The notes below the pieces were generated by a model, which saw only the letters and a program-made list of their open reading frames with translations, was not told the origin of the DNA and searched no databases. From contig NZ_AQRA01000002.1 of the NCBI RefSeq assembly GCF_000626715.1, forward strand, positions 1 through 64,000: DNA of 64,000 nucleotides, in the 5' to 3' direction. The position numbers were made by a program, and so were the translations under genes. Positions 7,936 to 16,247 of the stretch are shown in pieces (position 1 is the stretch's first letter; every line of letters starts with the position of its first letter). The DNA is from Aquimarina atlantica (GTDB lineage: Bacteria > Bacteroidota > Bacteroidia > Flavobacteriales > Flavobacteriaceae).

Positions 7936-7971
7936 AAAGACATTTGGATTAAAAAGATCTAAAAAATAACT

Positions 7972-8415
7972 ATGGAAAAAAAGAAACCAAAAAATGTATT
8001 TGTACAAGGTCCTATTTCGTCAGAATTTATAGGAACATCTATTGCAAAACATCAAACTAAAACCAGTATAGGAGCCCATAATATATTTTTGGGGCAGGTT
8101 CGAGCAGATGAAATTGATGGTAAGATCGTTACAGCTATTGACTATACCGCTTATGAAGAAATGGCAAATCAAAAGTTTCATGAAATACGAGAAGCCACTT
8201 TTGAAAAATTTGACCTTACCTGCATGCATATTTATCATAGCTTAGGAACGGTAAAAGCCGGAGAGATTTGTCTTTTTGTGTTTGTATCTTCCCCAAGAAG
8301 AAAAGTAGTTTTTAAAGCCCTGGAATATGTGGTTGAAGCTATTAAAGCAGATGTTCCCGTTTTTGGAAAAGAGATTTTTGAAGATCAAACACATCAGTGG
8401 AAACAGAATAACTAG
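7972..8415 (+). CDS. moaE: Molybdopterin synthase catalytic subunit MoaE
   Basis: Large subunit of molybdopterin synthase, 147 residues, which converts cyclic pyranopterin phosphate to molybdopterin with sulfur from MoaD. Typical features are 'GAHNIFLGQVRADE', 'IDYTAYEEMA', 'IYHSLGTVKAGE', and the near-C-terminal 'KADVPVFGKEIFED' that contains the catalytic lysines. The final 'HQWKQNN' matches the usual tryptophan-containing tail. It lies 41 bases after moeB and is followed by a repeat-rich gap before moaC. Confidence 0.94.
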   Translation: MEKKKPKNVFVQGPISSEFIGTSIAKHQTKTSIGAHNIFLGQVRADEIDGKIVTAIDYTAYEEMANQKFHEIREATFEKFDLTCMHIYHSLGTVKAGEICLFVFVSSPRRKVVFKALEYVVEAIKADVPVFGKEIFEDQTHQWKQNN

Positions 8416-8753
8416 TCCTATTTTATGAATTCTAAAAAAACAAGAATCGAAAAAGAAATGATGAATGAAACAAAATAACTCATGGTTTGTCATTCCAGCC
8501 TAGGCTGGAATCCAAAATAAAACTAAGTGCTAAAACTTAAAGATTAATATTCTTTCGTTTCATGCTAATTAAGAAGATTTGAATGGATTTAGTTTTAGAT
8601 TGCCATGATTAGATCACATTATGGATCCCAGCCTACGCTGGGATGACAAAATAAGATAGAAAATAATATGTTTGCCATTCTGATGTATCCCAGACTGGCA
8701 TTCTAAATATAGTTAGTATAGAAATACTAATTATAAAAATTGAAATACAACAT
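8416..8753. other. Repeat-filled gap between moaE and moaC-mogA
   Basis: Only an unsupported 17-codon frame (from 8425) is seen. The gap holds two facing palindromes (8487-8650) and, near 8671-8707, a decayed third copy with the words 'CCATTCTG' and 'ATCCCAGACTGG'. No clear promoter for moaC-mogA was identified. Confidence 0.5.
8487..8650. repeat. Pair of oppositely oriented REP palindromes
   Basis: ATTCCAGCCTAGGCTGGAAT (8492-8511) is a perfect 20-base palindrome flanked on the left by TTTGTC. The second copy, ATCCCAGC/GCTGGGAT (8625-8632/8637-8644), is flanked on the right by GACAAA. The TTGTCAT edge is therefore inverted between copies, as in paired REP elements. They separate moaE from moaC-mogA. 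Confidence 0.75.
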
Positions 8754-9665
8754 ATGGTAGACATCACTCATAAAACATCTACATTAAGAATTGCGACAGC
8801 TCAAGCAATTGTAAAGGTTAGTAAACCCGAAACTATAGCAGCTATAGAACAAGGAACTGTCCCAAAAGGAGACGTATTTGCTATGAGTAAAGCCGCAGGA
8901 TTGCTTGGTGTAAAAAAGACTCCGGATTTACTTCCGGATTGTCATCCATTACCTATTGAATATACCGGAATTGAATATACCATTGAAGGATTAGAAATTA
9001 CAGTTTTGGTTACTATAAAAACAATTTACAAAACTGGTGTAGAGGTAGAAGCTATGCATGGAGCAAGTGTTGTAGCTCTAAATATGTATGATATGCTAAA
9101 ACCAATTGATAAAGGTGTCGAGATTCATCATATCAAATTGATCAATAAAAAAGGAGGGAAATCTGATTATAAAGATAAATTTAGAAGAGATCTTAAAGCT
9201 GCTGTTATTGTTTGTTCTGATACTATTGCTGAAGGAAAGAAAGAAGACAAAGCTGGTAAAGCGATCATCACAAAATTAGAACAATGCGAAGTTGACATCT
9301 TAGAATATGTAATCATTCCCGATGAAGCAAAAATCATACAGGAAAAAGCAAAAAAATATCAACAACAAGGAGCAGATCTTATTATTTATACGGGGGGTAC
9401 CGGTCTCTCTAAACGAGATGTTACTCCGGATGCTTTACGACCGCTTTTAGACCGAACCATTCCCGGTATCGAAGAGGCTGTACGTAAATATGGGCAAGAT
9501 CGTATGCCCTACTCTATGTTATCCAGAAGTGTAGCAGGAACGATCAAAAATACTCTGGTATTAGCATTACCAGGCTCTACTAATGGAGCAAGAGAGTCTA
9601 TGGATGCTATTTTTCCTGAAGTATTGCATGTGTTTAGAATTTTAAAAGGAGCGAGACATGACTAA
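8754..9665 (+). CDS. Bifunctional MoaC-MogA/MoaB fusion
   Basis: Fusion of 303 residues joining two steps of cofactor synthesis. Residues 1-140 are MoaC (cyclic pyranopterin phosphate synthase), with 'KGDVFAMSKAAGLLG', the 'CHPLPI' histidine motif and 'GGKSDY'. Residues 150-303 are a MogA/MoaB-type molybdopterin adenylyltransferase, with 'VIVCSDTIAEG', 'IIYTGGTGLSKRDVTPDA' and 'LPGSTNGARESM'. In the MoaC half the usual 'DKTGVEMEALTA' block reads 'YKTGVEVEAMHGAS', a clear departure at conserved sites. MoaC-MoaB fusions are known in Bacteroidota. Its end overlaps moaA by 8 bases. Confidence 0.92.
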   Translation: MVDITHKTSTLRIATAQAIVKVSKPETIAAIEQGTVPKGDVFAMSKAAGLLGVKKTPDLLPDCHPLPIEYTGIEYTIEGLEITVLVTIKTIYKTGVEVEAMHGASVVALNMYDMLKPIDKGVEIHHIKLINKKGGKSDYKDKFRRDLKAAVIVCSDTIAEGKKEDKAGKAIITKLEQCEVDILEYVIIPDEAKIIQEKAKKYQQQGADLIIYTGGTGLSKRDVTPDALRPLLDRTIPGIEEAVRKYGQDRMPYSMLSRSVAGTIKNTLVLALPGSTNGARESMDAIFPEVLHVFRILKGARHD

Positions 9666-10662
9666 GTCAAACATACTTACAGATACCTTTGGCAGAAAGC
9701 ATAACTACCTACGTATTTCGCTCACAGAGCGTTGTAATCTTCGGTGTACCTATTGCATGCCTGCAGATGGAATTCAATTATCCCCAAAAGATCATCTTAT
9801 GACTTATGAGGAAATTTATACCATCGCCAAAGAATTTGTAAATATGGGGGTTACCAAAATTCGATTAACAGGAGGAGAGCCTTTGATACGCAAAGATGCT
9901 GCTCTTATTATGGAAAAACTCTCCTCACTTCCTGTTCAATTAACACTAACTACCAATGGCGTGATCGTGGATAAATTTATAGATCACTTCAAAAAATGTG
10001 ATATTAAAACCCTTAATGTTAGCTTGGATTCTCTCGATACTCAAAAAAATAAAGAAATTACTCGTAGATCATATTTCGAAAAAGTATATCAGAATATCAT
10101 TTTATTGGTTAAAGAAGGTTTTCAGGTAAAAGTGAATTGTGTTTTGATGAAAGGGTTTAATGATGATGAAGTTATTGATTTTATTAATTTGAGTAAAAAC
10201 CTACCTGTGCATGTTCGATTTATCGAGTTTATGCCTTTTGATGGAAATCAATGGAATATGGAGAGGCTGGTTTCTTTACAAGAGATTCTTTCTAAAGTAC
10301 ATTCTAATTTTGAAAAGAATGTTATTGTAAAACTCTATGACGCCCCTAATGACACTACAAAAAGTTATCAAATAAAAGGATATCAAGGCACTTTTGCTAT
10401 CATAAGCTCTGTGACTAATCCATTTTGTGATGGTTGCAACAGAATACGTCTAACTGCAAACGGGCAGATAAAAAACTGTTTATTCTCTTCAAAAGAATCA
10501 GATCTTTTGACCAAACTAAGAGCAGGAGAATCAATAATCCCTATCATTCAAAACGCAGTACAAACCAAATTTAAAGTACGCAATGGGATGGATACATTGG
10601 AGAAATTTAACCAATCAGATATGCATTCTAATAATCGTAGCATGATTGCTATTGGAGGTTAA
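9658..10662 (+). CDS. moaA: GTP 3',8-cyclase MoaA (radical SAM)
   Basis: First enzyme of molybdenum cofactor synthesis, rearranging GTP to 3',8-cyclo-GTP. It has 334 residues. The radical SAM cluster motif 'ERCNLRCTYCMP' is at about 23-34 and 'RLTGGEPLIR' follows. The C-terminal second [4Fe-4S] site is formed by 'NPFCDGCNRIRL' and 'IKNCLF'. The protein ends in Gly-Gly ('MIAIGG'), the tail required for activity in this family. It overlaps the upstream fusion gene by 8 bases and closes the cluster. Confidence 0.96.
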   Translation: MTKSNILTDTFGRKHNYLRISLTERCNLRCTYCMPADGIQLSPKDHLMTYEEIYTIAKEFVNMGVTKIRLTGGEPLIRKDAALIMEKLSSLPVQLTLTTNGVIVDKFIDHFKKCDIKTLNVSLDSLDTQKNKEITRRSYFEKVYQNIILLVKEGFQVKVNCVLMKGFNDDEVIDFINLSKNLPVHVRFIEFMPFDGNQWNMERLVSLQEILSKVHSNFEKNVIVKLYDAPNDTTKSYQIKGYQGTFAIISSVTNPFCDGCNRIRLTANGQIKNCLFSSKESDLLTKLRAGESIIPIIQNAVQTKFKVRNGMDTLEKFNQSDMHSNNRSMIAIGG

Positions 10663-10695
10663 CTTTTCCTGGATAAAGATAATAGGTTAACATCA

Positions 10696-10738
10696 TGACC
10701 AATATCATAGTTGTTTTATGCTATCTGGTTTATTTTTA
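10696..10738 (+). promoter_or_regulatory. FNR-type box plus -7 element for the micro-ORF/usp operon
   Basis: TGACCAATATCA (10696-10707) is followed after 23 nt by TATTTTTA (10731-10738). The spacing is identical to that of the other boxes in the window and predicts a start near 10743, fifteen bases before the micro-ORF at 10759. Confidence 0.75.
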
Positions 10739-10758
10739 GAACTATAAATCTTTTACAC

Positions 10759-10821
10759 ATGAAACGAATATTAAGAAAATTAAAAATTGCTTCACAAAAG
10801 AAGATGTTTAAATTTTCTTAA
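10759..10821 (+). CDS. Leader micro-ORF, 20 residues
   Basis: ATG about 16 bases after the predicted transcription start, encoding MKRILRKLKIASQKKMFKFS. The peptide is strongly basic and amphipathic. Its 'LKIASQKKMF' resembles 'LKTATQKQNMF' in the 44-residue ORF at 40853-40987. It is the first frame in the transcript that continues, after a hairpin, to the usp gene at 10899. It could be a leader peptide, a membrane-active microprotein or chance. Resemblance to a second ORF and its position favour a real gene, but confidence is modest. Confidence 0.4.
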   Translation: MKRILRKLKIASQKKMFKFS

Positions 10822-10824
10822 TGT

Positions 10825-10851
10825 GAGAACGGAGTGGTTACATACGTTCTC
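10825..10851 (+). other. Hairpin between micro-ORF and usp
   Basis: GAGAACG (10825-10831) pairs with CGTTCTC (10845-10851), starting three bases after the micro-ORF stop. No strong T run follows, so partial termination or mRNA processing is more likely than full termination. Confidence 0.45.
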
Positions 10852-10898
10852 AATTTTATAATTAATGTGTTATCAAGTAATTACTAAAATTTAAACGT

Positions 10899-11738
10899 AT
10901 GAAAAATATCCTTCTCCCTACCGACTTTTCAGACAATGCCAGAAACGCAATACATTATGCTTTAGAGTTTTTTAAAAATGAACTCTGTACTTTTCATCTA
11001 TTTAATGTACAAAAAGCATCTAAGTATACCACAGATGATCTTATGGCTGCTCCCGCTAATACCACAATACACCAAACGGTAATTAGTGATGCTAAAAAGA
11101 AACTTAGCCAAATGGTCGAAGAATTAACCGACCAATATCCAGACGAAAACTATACATTTAATACTGTTACTGATTATGATGTCTTTATAGATGCTATACG
11201 ACAAGCAGTTAAATCTAAAAATATTGACCTAATCATTATGGGAACAAATGGTGCTACAGGAGCATCAGAAGTTGTATTTGGCAGTAATACACTTAATGTT
11301 ATTCGCAAAATAGATTGCCCCATAATTGCCATTCCGCAAGGGTATAAATTTAAAGATCCAAAAACCATTTTATATGCTATTGATTACTGGGATCATTTTA
11401 ATACAGAAGGTATCGAACCTTTAATGGATACTATCATAAAACATAAATCTTCTTTACGAATTCTTAAAATCAAAGAAGATGATACTATTACTGTAGCCGA
11501 TTTTGATGACAAAAAACATATGAAGGAGTTTTTTAAAGAAATAAATCATACCTTTCATTCTATTATCAATGTACCAACTGCTTTGGCTATAAATAGTTTT
11601 GTACAAATTATGGATATTGATATGACAGCTATGTTTATTAAAAGAGAAACCTTTTTGGATCGATTTTTTAAAGGATCTGAAACTTCTAAAATAAGTTATG
11701 GAACAAGAGTGCCTCTTTTGATTATGCACAGCCAATAA
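10899..11738 (+). CDS. Universal stress protein, two Usp domains
   Basis: Protein of 279 residues with two tandem UspA folds. The first domain opens 'KNILLPTDFSDNARNAI' and carries the ATP-binding loop 'MGTNGATGASEVVFGSNT' (G-2X-G-9X-G-S). The second domain lacks that loop and ends 'VPLLIMHSQ'. Usp proteins respond to growth arrest and low energy. It lies behind an FNR-type promoter and a micro-ORF and is followed 24 bases later by cardiolipin synthase, so the group probably forms an operon with the patatin and Crp/Fnr genes. Confidence 0.92.
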   Translation: MKNILLPTDFSDNARNAIHYALEFFKNELCTFHLFNVQKASKYTTDDLMAAPANTTIHQTVISDAKKKLSQMVEELTDQYPDENYTFNTVTDYDVFIDAIRQAVKSKNIDLIIMGTNGATGASEVVFGSNTLNVIRKIDCPIIAIPQGYKFKDPKTILYAIDYWDHFNTEGIEPLMDTIIKHKSSLRILKIKEDDTITVADFDDKKHMKEFFKEINHTFHSIINVPTALAINSFVQIMDIDMTAMFIKRETFLDRFFKGSETSKISYGTRVPLLIMHSQ

Positions 11739-11762
11739 ATCTTATAAAACTCATACAATAAA

Positions 11763-13184
11763 ATGTTATTATATATTGCTACTACGCTGTATATCCTGCT
11801 GGGAATTTTTATTGTTATACGACTGCTTTTAAATGGAATGCGGCCTACAAAAACACTGGCCTGGCTTCTTACTATTTTTACGATTCCTGTTGGTGGCATC
11901 TTTTTGTACCTTATGCTTGGCAGAAATCGTAGAAAAAATAAATTATTCCGGTTAAAACATACACCAAAAGTAACCTCATACATTACAAAAGCATTAGATC
12001 AATATTCTCCAATAACAAAAGAAGAATATGCAGAACACCACAAAATCATTTCTCTAATTACCAAAAACTCCTACTTTGCCCCCTGCACGGGAAATGATAT
12101 AAAATTGCTTAAAAATGGTGAGGCTACTTTTCAGGCGATATTTGATGCTTTAGAGAACGCAGAACATTTTATACATTTAGAATATTACATTTTTGAAGAA
12201 GGCAAATTAACATCTGATCTTTTTGAGCTTTTTCAGAAAAAAGTAAAAAACGGAGTAAAAGTACGTGTACTATATGATGGTATAGGTAGCATGTCTTTGA
12301 GCAAGAAGTATGTTAAAAAACTACAATACATCGGTGTCGAAATCCATAAATTCTTGCCTATAAAATTTGGCAAATTTTTATCATCGATAAACTATAGAAA
12401 CCATCGTAAAATCATTGTAATAGACGGTAAGATTGCATTTACGGGAGGTATTAACGTGTCTGATAAATACGTAAAAGGTGATGCTAATCTAGGAGTTTGG
12501 CATGATATGCATTTACAACTCAATGGTCCTGTTGTTCACAGTCTTCAGGCTATTTTTGCAATGGATTGGTATATGATAAGCGCTAATGATGAAGTTATGG
12601 ATACTTCATATTTTCATACCTATAAAAAAACAGAAGGTTCTACAGCTCAAATCGTACATAGTGGCCCGGATTCTGATTTTTCGGCAACCCAACAGATGTA
12701 TTTTTCTATAATTAATGAAGCCAAAGACTATATCTATATTACAAACCCCTATATTATCCCTGGAGAATCTATTCTCGATGCATTAAAAGTTGCCTCAATG
12801 AGTGGTATTGATGTAAGAGTATTGCTTTCAGAAAAATCGGATAACGTTATAGTCAAATGGTGTATTCGTTCTTATTTTGAAGATTTGCTACAGGCGGGAG
12901 TAAAAATATACTTATTCTCTGAAGGTTTTATACATAGTAAAACCATTGTAGCCGACAATACCATATCATCTGTAGGAACAACTAATATGGATGTTAGAAG
13001 TTTTGAACAAAACTATGAAGTGAATGCAGTAATCTATGACGATAATTTTGCTATAGAATTAAAAGATGATTTTTTAAGAGACATAAAAAATAGTAAACAA
13101 CTGGATTTTAACATTTTTAAACAACGTCCCTGGAGTGAAAAATTAAAAGAAGGTTTTGCTAAAATCTTTAGTCCGGTTTTGTAA
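11763..13184 (+). CDS. cls: Cardiolipin synthase
   Basis: Membrane phospholipase-D-type enzyme that joins two phosphatidylglycerols into cardiolipin. It has 473 residues. Two N-terminal membrane helices (about 3-22 and 35-55) are followed by two PLD domains. The HKD motifs are degenerate but recognisable: 'NHRKIIVIDGKIAFTGG' near 215-231 and 'IHSKTIVADNTISSVGT' near 393-409. 'PWSEKLKEGFAKIFSPVL' closes the protein in the manner of bacterial Cls. It is followed by a patatin-like phospholipase after nine bases, which suggests joint membrane-lipid remodelling under stress (inference). Confidence 0.94.
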   Translation: MLLYIATTLYILLGIFIVIRLLLNGMRPTKTLAWLLTIFTIPVGGIFLYLMLGRNRRKNKLFRLKHTPKVTSYITKALDQYSPITKEEYAEHHKIISLITKNSYFAPCTGNDIKLLKNGEATFQAIFDALENAEHFIHLEYYIFEEGKLTSDLFELFQKKVKNGVKVRVLYDGIGSMSLSKKYVKKLQYIGVEIHKFLPIKFGKFLSSINYRNHRKIIVIDGKIAFTGGINVSDKYVKGDANLGVWHDMHLQLNGPVVHSLQAIFAMDWYMISANDEVMDTSYFHTYKKTEGSTAQIVHSGPDSDFSATQQMYFSIINEAKDYIYITNPYIIPGESILDALKVASMSGIDVRVLLSEKSDNVIVKWCIRSYFEDLLQAGVKIYLFSEGFIHSKTIVADNTISSVGTTNMDVRSFEQNYEVNAVIYDDNFAIELKDDFLRDIKNSKQLDFNIFKQRPWSEKLKEGFAKIFSPVL

Positions 13185-13192
13185 ATTTATTG

Positions 13193-13978
13193 ATGAAAAT
13201 GAAAGCATTTAAAAACATAGGGATAGTACTTTCTGGCGGAGGATTTAAAGGTGTTGCGCACATAGGAGTTATACACGCCCTTGAGGAAGCCGGAATAACT
13301 GTTGATTTTGTTTCAGGGACAAGTGCGGGAGCTATAGTAGGCTCACTATATGCAGGTGGTTATTCTCCAGAAGAAATAAAAAATTTCTTTACCAAAACCC
13401 CTTTGTTCAAATTAAATCGGTTCTCCCGAAAAAAAGCTGGCTTTTTAGATTCTGAAAAATTCTATAATGACCTGCTTACTTATTTCCCCGAAAATTCCTT
13501 TGAATCCTTACATAAAAAACTATTTGTTACAGCAACCAACCTTATAGAAGGAACAACAAAAGTATTTAATACAGGAAAGTTGATAAAACCTTTGTTGGCA
13601 TCTGCTGCATTTCCTGGTGTTTTTACTCCGGTAACTATCAATAATGAGTTATATGCAGATGGTGGAATTTTAGATAATTTCCCCGTATCACCGCTCAAAA
13701 AACATTGTGATCTAATTATTGGTGTAGACGTATCCCCAATCAGGAAGCCAAAAATTTCTGATTTTAAGCATTCATACAATGTTATGCAACGAGCCTATTA
13801 TCTTAGAGCCATGCCAAATGCCGAAGTTAAGTTTAACCTCTGCGATATAATAATTCAACCAAAAAAATTGGTTAATCATGGTATTTTTAGCAGTAGTAGC
13901 TTAGATAAAATATATGATCTTGGGTATCAGGAAGCAAAATTACAATTAGGATTATTCCTAAAAAATCAAGAAGGATGA
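13193..13978 (+). CDS. Patatin-like phospholipase
   Basis: Acyl hydrolase of 261 residues counted from the ATG at 13193; a TTG just before it is unlikely to be the start, and the ATG at 13199 is a further alternative. The oxyanion-hole 'SGGGFKGVAHIGV' is followed by the nucleophile elbow 'GTSAG' (Ser near 43) and the catalytic aspartate in 'ADGGILDNFPV' near 155. The size fits the RssA-like bacterial patatins. The stop overlaps the next start by four bases, coupling it to the Crp/Fnr regulator. Confidence 0.93.
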   Translation: MKMKAFKNIGIVLSGGGFKGVAHIGVIHALEEAGITVDFVSGTSAGAIVGSLYAGGYSPEEIKNFFTKTPLFKLNRFSRKKAGFLDSEKFYNDLLTYFPENSFESLHKKLFVTATNLIEGTTKVFNTGKLIKPLLASAAFPGVFTPVTINNELYADGGILDNFPVSPLKKHCDLIIGVDVSPIRKPKISDFKHSYNVMQRAYYLRAMPNAEVKFNLCDIIIQPKKLVNHGIFSSSSLDKIYDLGYQEAKLQLGLFLKNQEG

Positions 13979-14607
13979 TTAAAGAAATAAAAAATAAATA
14001 TGGCCACCTTTTTGAAGACGAATTGCTCGAAGAAATTAATCAGGTAGGAACTTTTAAAGAAATCCCCGAAGGCTTTGAACTCATCAAACCCGGAAGCTAT
14101 ATTAAGTTTATGCCCTTGATCATTAGTGGGGCCATAAAAGTGCTTAGAGGAGATCATGATGGTGACGAATTATTGTTATATTTTTTAGAACAAGGAGATA
14201 CCTGTGCTATGACATTATCTTGCTGTCTGGGACATCATAAAAGTGAAATTAAAGCCATTGCAGAGACTGATACCAAATTAGTAATGATTCCTATTAAAAA
14301 AATGGAAGAATGGACAACAAAATACAAATCCTGGAGAAACTTTGTTTTTAGCAGCTATCATAAGCGATTAGTAGAAACCATTGAAACCATCGATAGTATT
14401 GCCTTTCTAAATATGGATGATCGTTTATTAAAATATCTTAAGGATAAAGCCAAAATCAGTCATACCAAAATCATCAATACTACACATCAGCAAATTGCAT
14501 ATGATCTTCATACGTCTAGAGTAGTAATCTCCCGATTGCTTAAAAAACTTGAAAAAAAAGGTATTGTTAAACTTAACAGAAACAATATCGAAGTATTAGA
14601 ACTGTAA
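13975..14607 (+). CDS. Crp/Fnr-family transcription regulator
   Basis: Protein of 210 residues with an N-terminal cyclic-nucleotide-binding-like beta barrel (about 15-115) and a C-terminal winged helix. The recognition helix reads 'HTSRVVISRLLKKL'. It keeps Ser-Arg at the FNR positions 212-213 but has Val at the position of FNR Glu209, so a half-site other than TGA is expected. 'GDTCAMTLSCCLGHH' carries adjacent cysteines that might sense redox state or sulfur species (inference). Two copies of GTAAC-N4-GTTAC lie at the next two promoters (14651, 16186), making it the obvious candidate reader. It overlaps the patatin gene by four bases. Confidence 0.9.
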   Translation: MIKEIKNKYGHLFEDELLEEINQVGTFKEIPEGFELIKPGSYIKFMPLIISGAIKVLRGDHDGDELLLYFLEQGDTCAMTLSCCLGHHKSEIKAIAETDTKLVMIPIKKMEEWTTKYKSWRNFVFSSYHKRLVETIETIDSIAFLNMDDRLLKYLKDKAKISHTKIINTTHQQIAYDLHTSRVVISRLLKKLEKKGIVKLNRNNIEVLEL

Positions 14608-14650
14608 ACTGTTGGTATTCTTTATAAAGAATACCGTTTAAACAAGCTTT

Positions 14651-14694
14651 GTAACAATTGTTACTGTATTGCAATAATAATTGCCTTATTTTTG
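14651..14694 (+). promoter_or_regulatory. GTAAC-N4-GTTAC operator plus -7 element
   Basis: GTAACAATTGTTAC (14651-14664) is a perfect 14-base palindrome. TATTTTTG, matching TAnnTTTG, lies at 14687-14694. The palindrome centre is 29.5 bases before the -7 element, the same geometry as the FNR-type boxes. It fits activation from about -41.5 by a Crp/Fnr-family protein. Confidence 0.75.
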
Positions 14695-14758
14695 AAAAAT
14701 AAATAATAAATGCATAGCTTCTCTTCCTAAAATCAAGAAAAGCTTAAAAACAGAATAC

Positions 14759-16171
14759 ATGAAGATAGAACAAATATATACAGGATGTCTCGCCCAGGGA
14801 GCTTATTATATTGAAAGTAACGGTGAGGTAGCAATTATAGACCCTCTACGAGAAATAAAATCATATACAGAAAAAGCAGATGAAGATAATGCAAAAATCA
14901 AGTATATTTTTGAAACTCATTTTCATGCAGATTTTGTAAGTGGTCATGTAACACTGGCCAAAGAAACTGGTGCTGATATTATTTTTGGTCCTAGTGCCAA
15001 TCCTTCTTTTGAGGCAACAATTGCTGAAGATGGACAAGAGTTTCGACTAGGAGAAATTACCATAATTGCGTTACATACTCCGGGGCATACTATGGAGAGT
15101 ACCACTTATCTACTTAAAGATGCTACAGGTAAAGATCATGCCATTTTTAGTGGAGACACCTTATTTCTTGGCGATGTTGGTCGCCCGGATCTCGCTCAAA
15201 AAGCTGCACATATGACCAAAGAAGATTTGGCAGGAACACTTTATGACAGTCTGCGTACCAAAATTATGCCTCTGGCAGATGATGTTATTGTATATCCTGC
15301 GCACGGTGCTGGTTCTGCCTGTGGTAAAAACATGATGAAAGAAACGGTAGATACTTTGGGAAATCAAAAGAAAATGAATTATGCGCTTAGAGCAGATATG
15401 ACCAAAGAAGAATTTATAAAAGAAGTGACTGATGGATTACTGCCTCCTCCCTTATATTTTCCGCTTAATGTAAAAATGAATAAAGAAGGTTATACCGATA
15501 TAGACGAGGTAATTCAAAAAGGGACAAGACCGTTTTCTCCAAATGATTTTGAAGCTCTCGCCAATGAAACCGGAGCTGTAGTTCTAGATGTAAGACATCA
15601 GACCGAATATGTAAAAGGGCATATCCCGAGATCAATATTTATAGGTATAGATGGTGGATTCGCACCTTGGGTTGGAGCCTTAATCGCAGATGTACAACAA
15701 CCTATTTTATTAGTAACACCAGAAGGAAGAGTAGAAGAAACAATTACCAGATTATCACGAGTAGGATTTGATAATACCCTGGGATATCTCGAAGGTGGTT
15801 TTGAAGCCTGGAAAAAAGCAAGTAAAGACTATGATACCTTAACTTCAATCTCTGCATTAGAATTTAAAAATGCTTTAGAAGAGGAGAATACTCCTGTTTT
15901 TGATGTACGTAAAGAAAGTGAATTTATAGCAGAACATATTGACGACGCACATAATACACCATTGGATTTTATTAATGATTATTTAGCCGAATTTCCTACC
16001 GATAAAACTTTCTATGTACATTGTGCAGGAGGATATCGCTCTGTAATTGCAGCATCTATATTAAAAAGTCGTGGTATTCATAACCTTATAGATATAGCCG
16101 GAGGTTTTAAGGACATAAAAGAAGTAGGCATTAAAACTACAGATTATGTGTGTCCTTCTACCATAAAGTAA
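14759..16171 (+). CDS. MBL-fold hydrolase with two rhodanese domains (persulfide dioxygenase-like)
   Basis: Protein of 470 residues. The N-terminal metallo-beta-lactamase domain (about 1-245) has the metal motif 'THFHADFVSGH', 'HTPGHT' and 'FSGDTLFLGDVGRPDL', like ETHE1/CstB persulfide dioxygenases. Two rhodanese domains follow. The first (about 255-355) has no cysteine at the active-site position ('LLVTPEGRVEE') and is inactive. The second (about 365-465) keeps it in 'YVHCAGGYRS'. The likely role is oxidation and transfer of persulfide sulfur. It is followed by two YeeE/YedE-type genes with a matching operator, which supports a sulfur-handling unit. Confidence 0.9.
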   Translation: MKIEQIYTGCLAQGAYYIESNGEVAIIDPLREIKSYTEKADEDNAKIKYIFETHFHADFVSGHVTLAKETGADIIFGPSANPSFEATIAEDGQEFRLGEITIIALHTPGHTMESTTYLLKDATGKDHAIFSGDTLFLGDVGRPDLAQKAAHMTKEDLAGTLYDSLRTKIMPLADDVIVYPAHGAGSACGKNMMKETVDTLGNQKKMNYALRADMTKEEFIKEVTDGLLPPPLYFPLNVKMNKEGYTDIDEVIQKGTRPFSPNDFEALANETGAVVLDVRHQTEYVKGHIPRSIFIGIDGGFAPWVGALIADVQQPILLVTPEGRVEETITRLSRVGFDNTLGYLEGGFEAWKKASKDYDTLTSISALEFKNALEEENTPVFDVRKESEFIAEHIDDAHNTPLDFINDYLAEFPTDKTFYVHCAGGYRSVIAASILKSRGIHNLIDIAGGFKDIKEVGIKTTDYVCPSTIK

Positions 16172-16185
16172 AATATAACAGTTTT

Positions 16186-16229
16186 GTAACCAGAGTTACA
16201 GACAACTCGTTTTCAATTTAATTACTTTG
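16186..16229 (+). promoter_or_regulatory. GTAAC-N4-GTTAC operator plus -7 element
   Basis: GTAACCAGAGTTAC (16186-16199) lies with its centre 29.5 bases before TTACTTTG (16222-16229), which keeps the TTTG of the consensus. It precedes the YeeE/YedE pair and repeats the arrangement in front of the MBL-rhodanese gene. Confidence 0.65.
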
Positions 16230-16247
16230 CCTAAAAAATTAATATAA

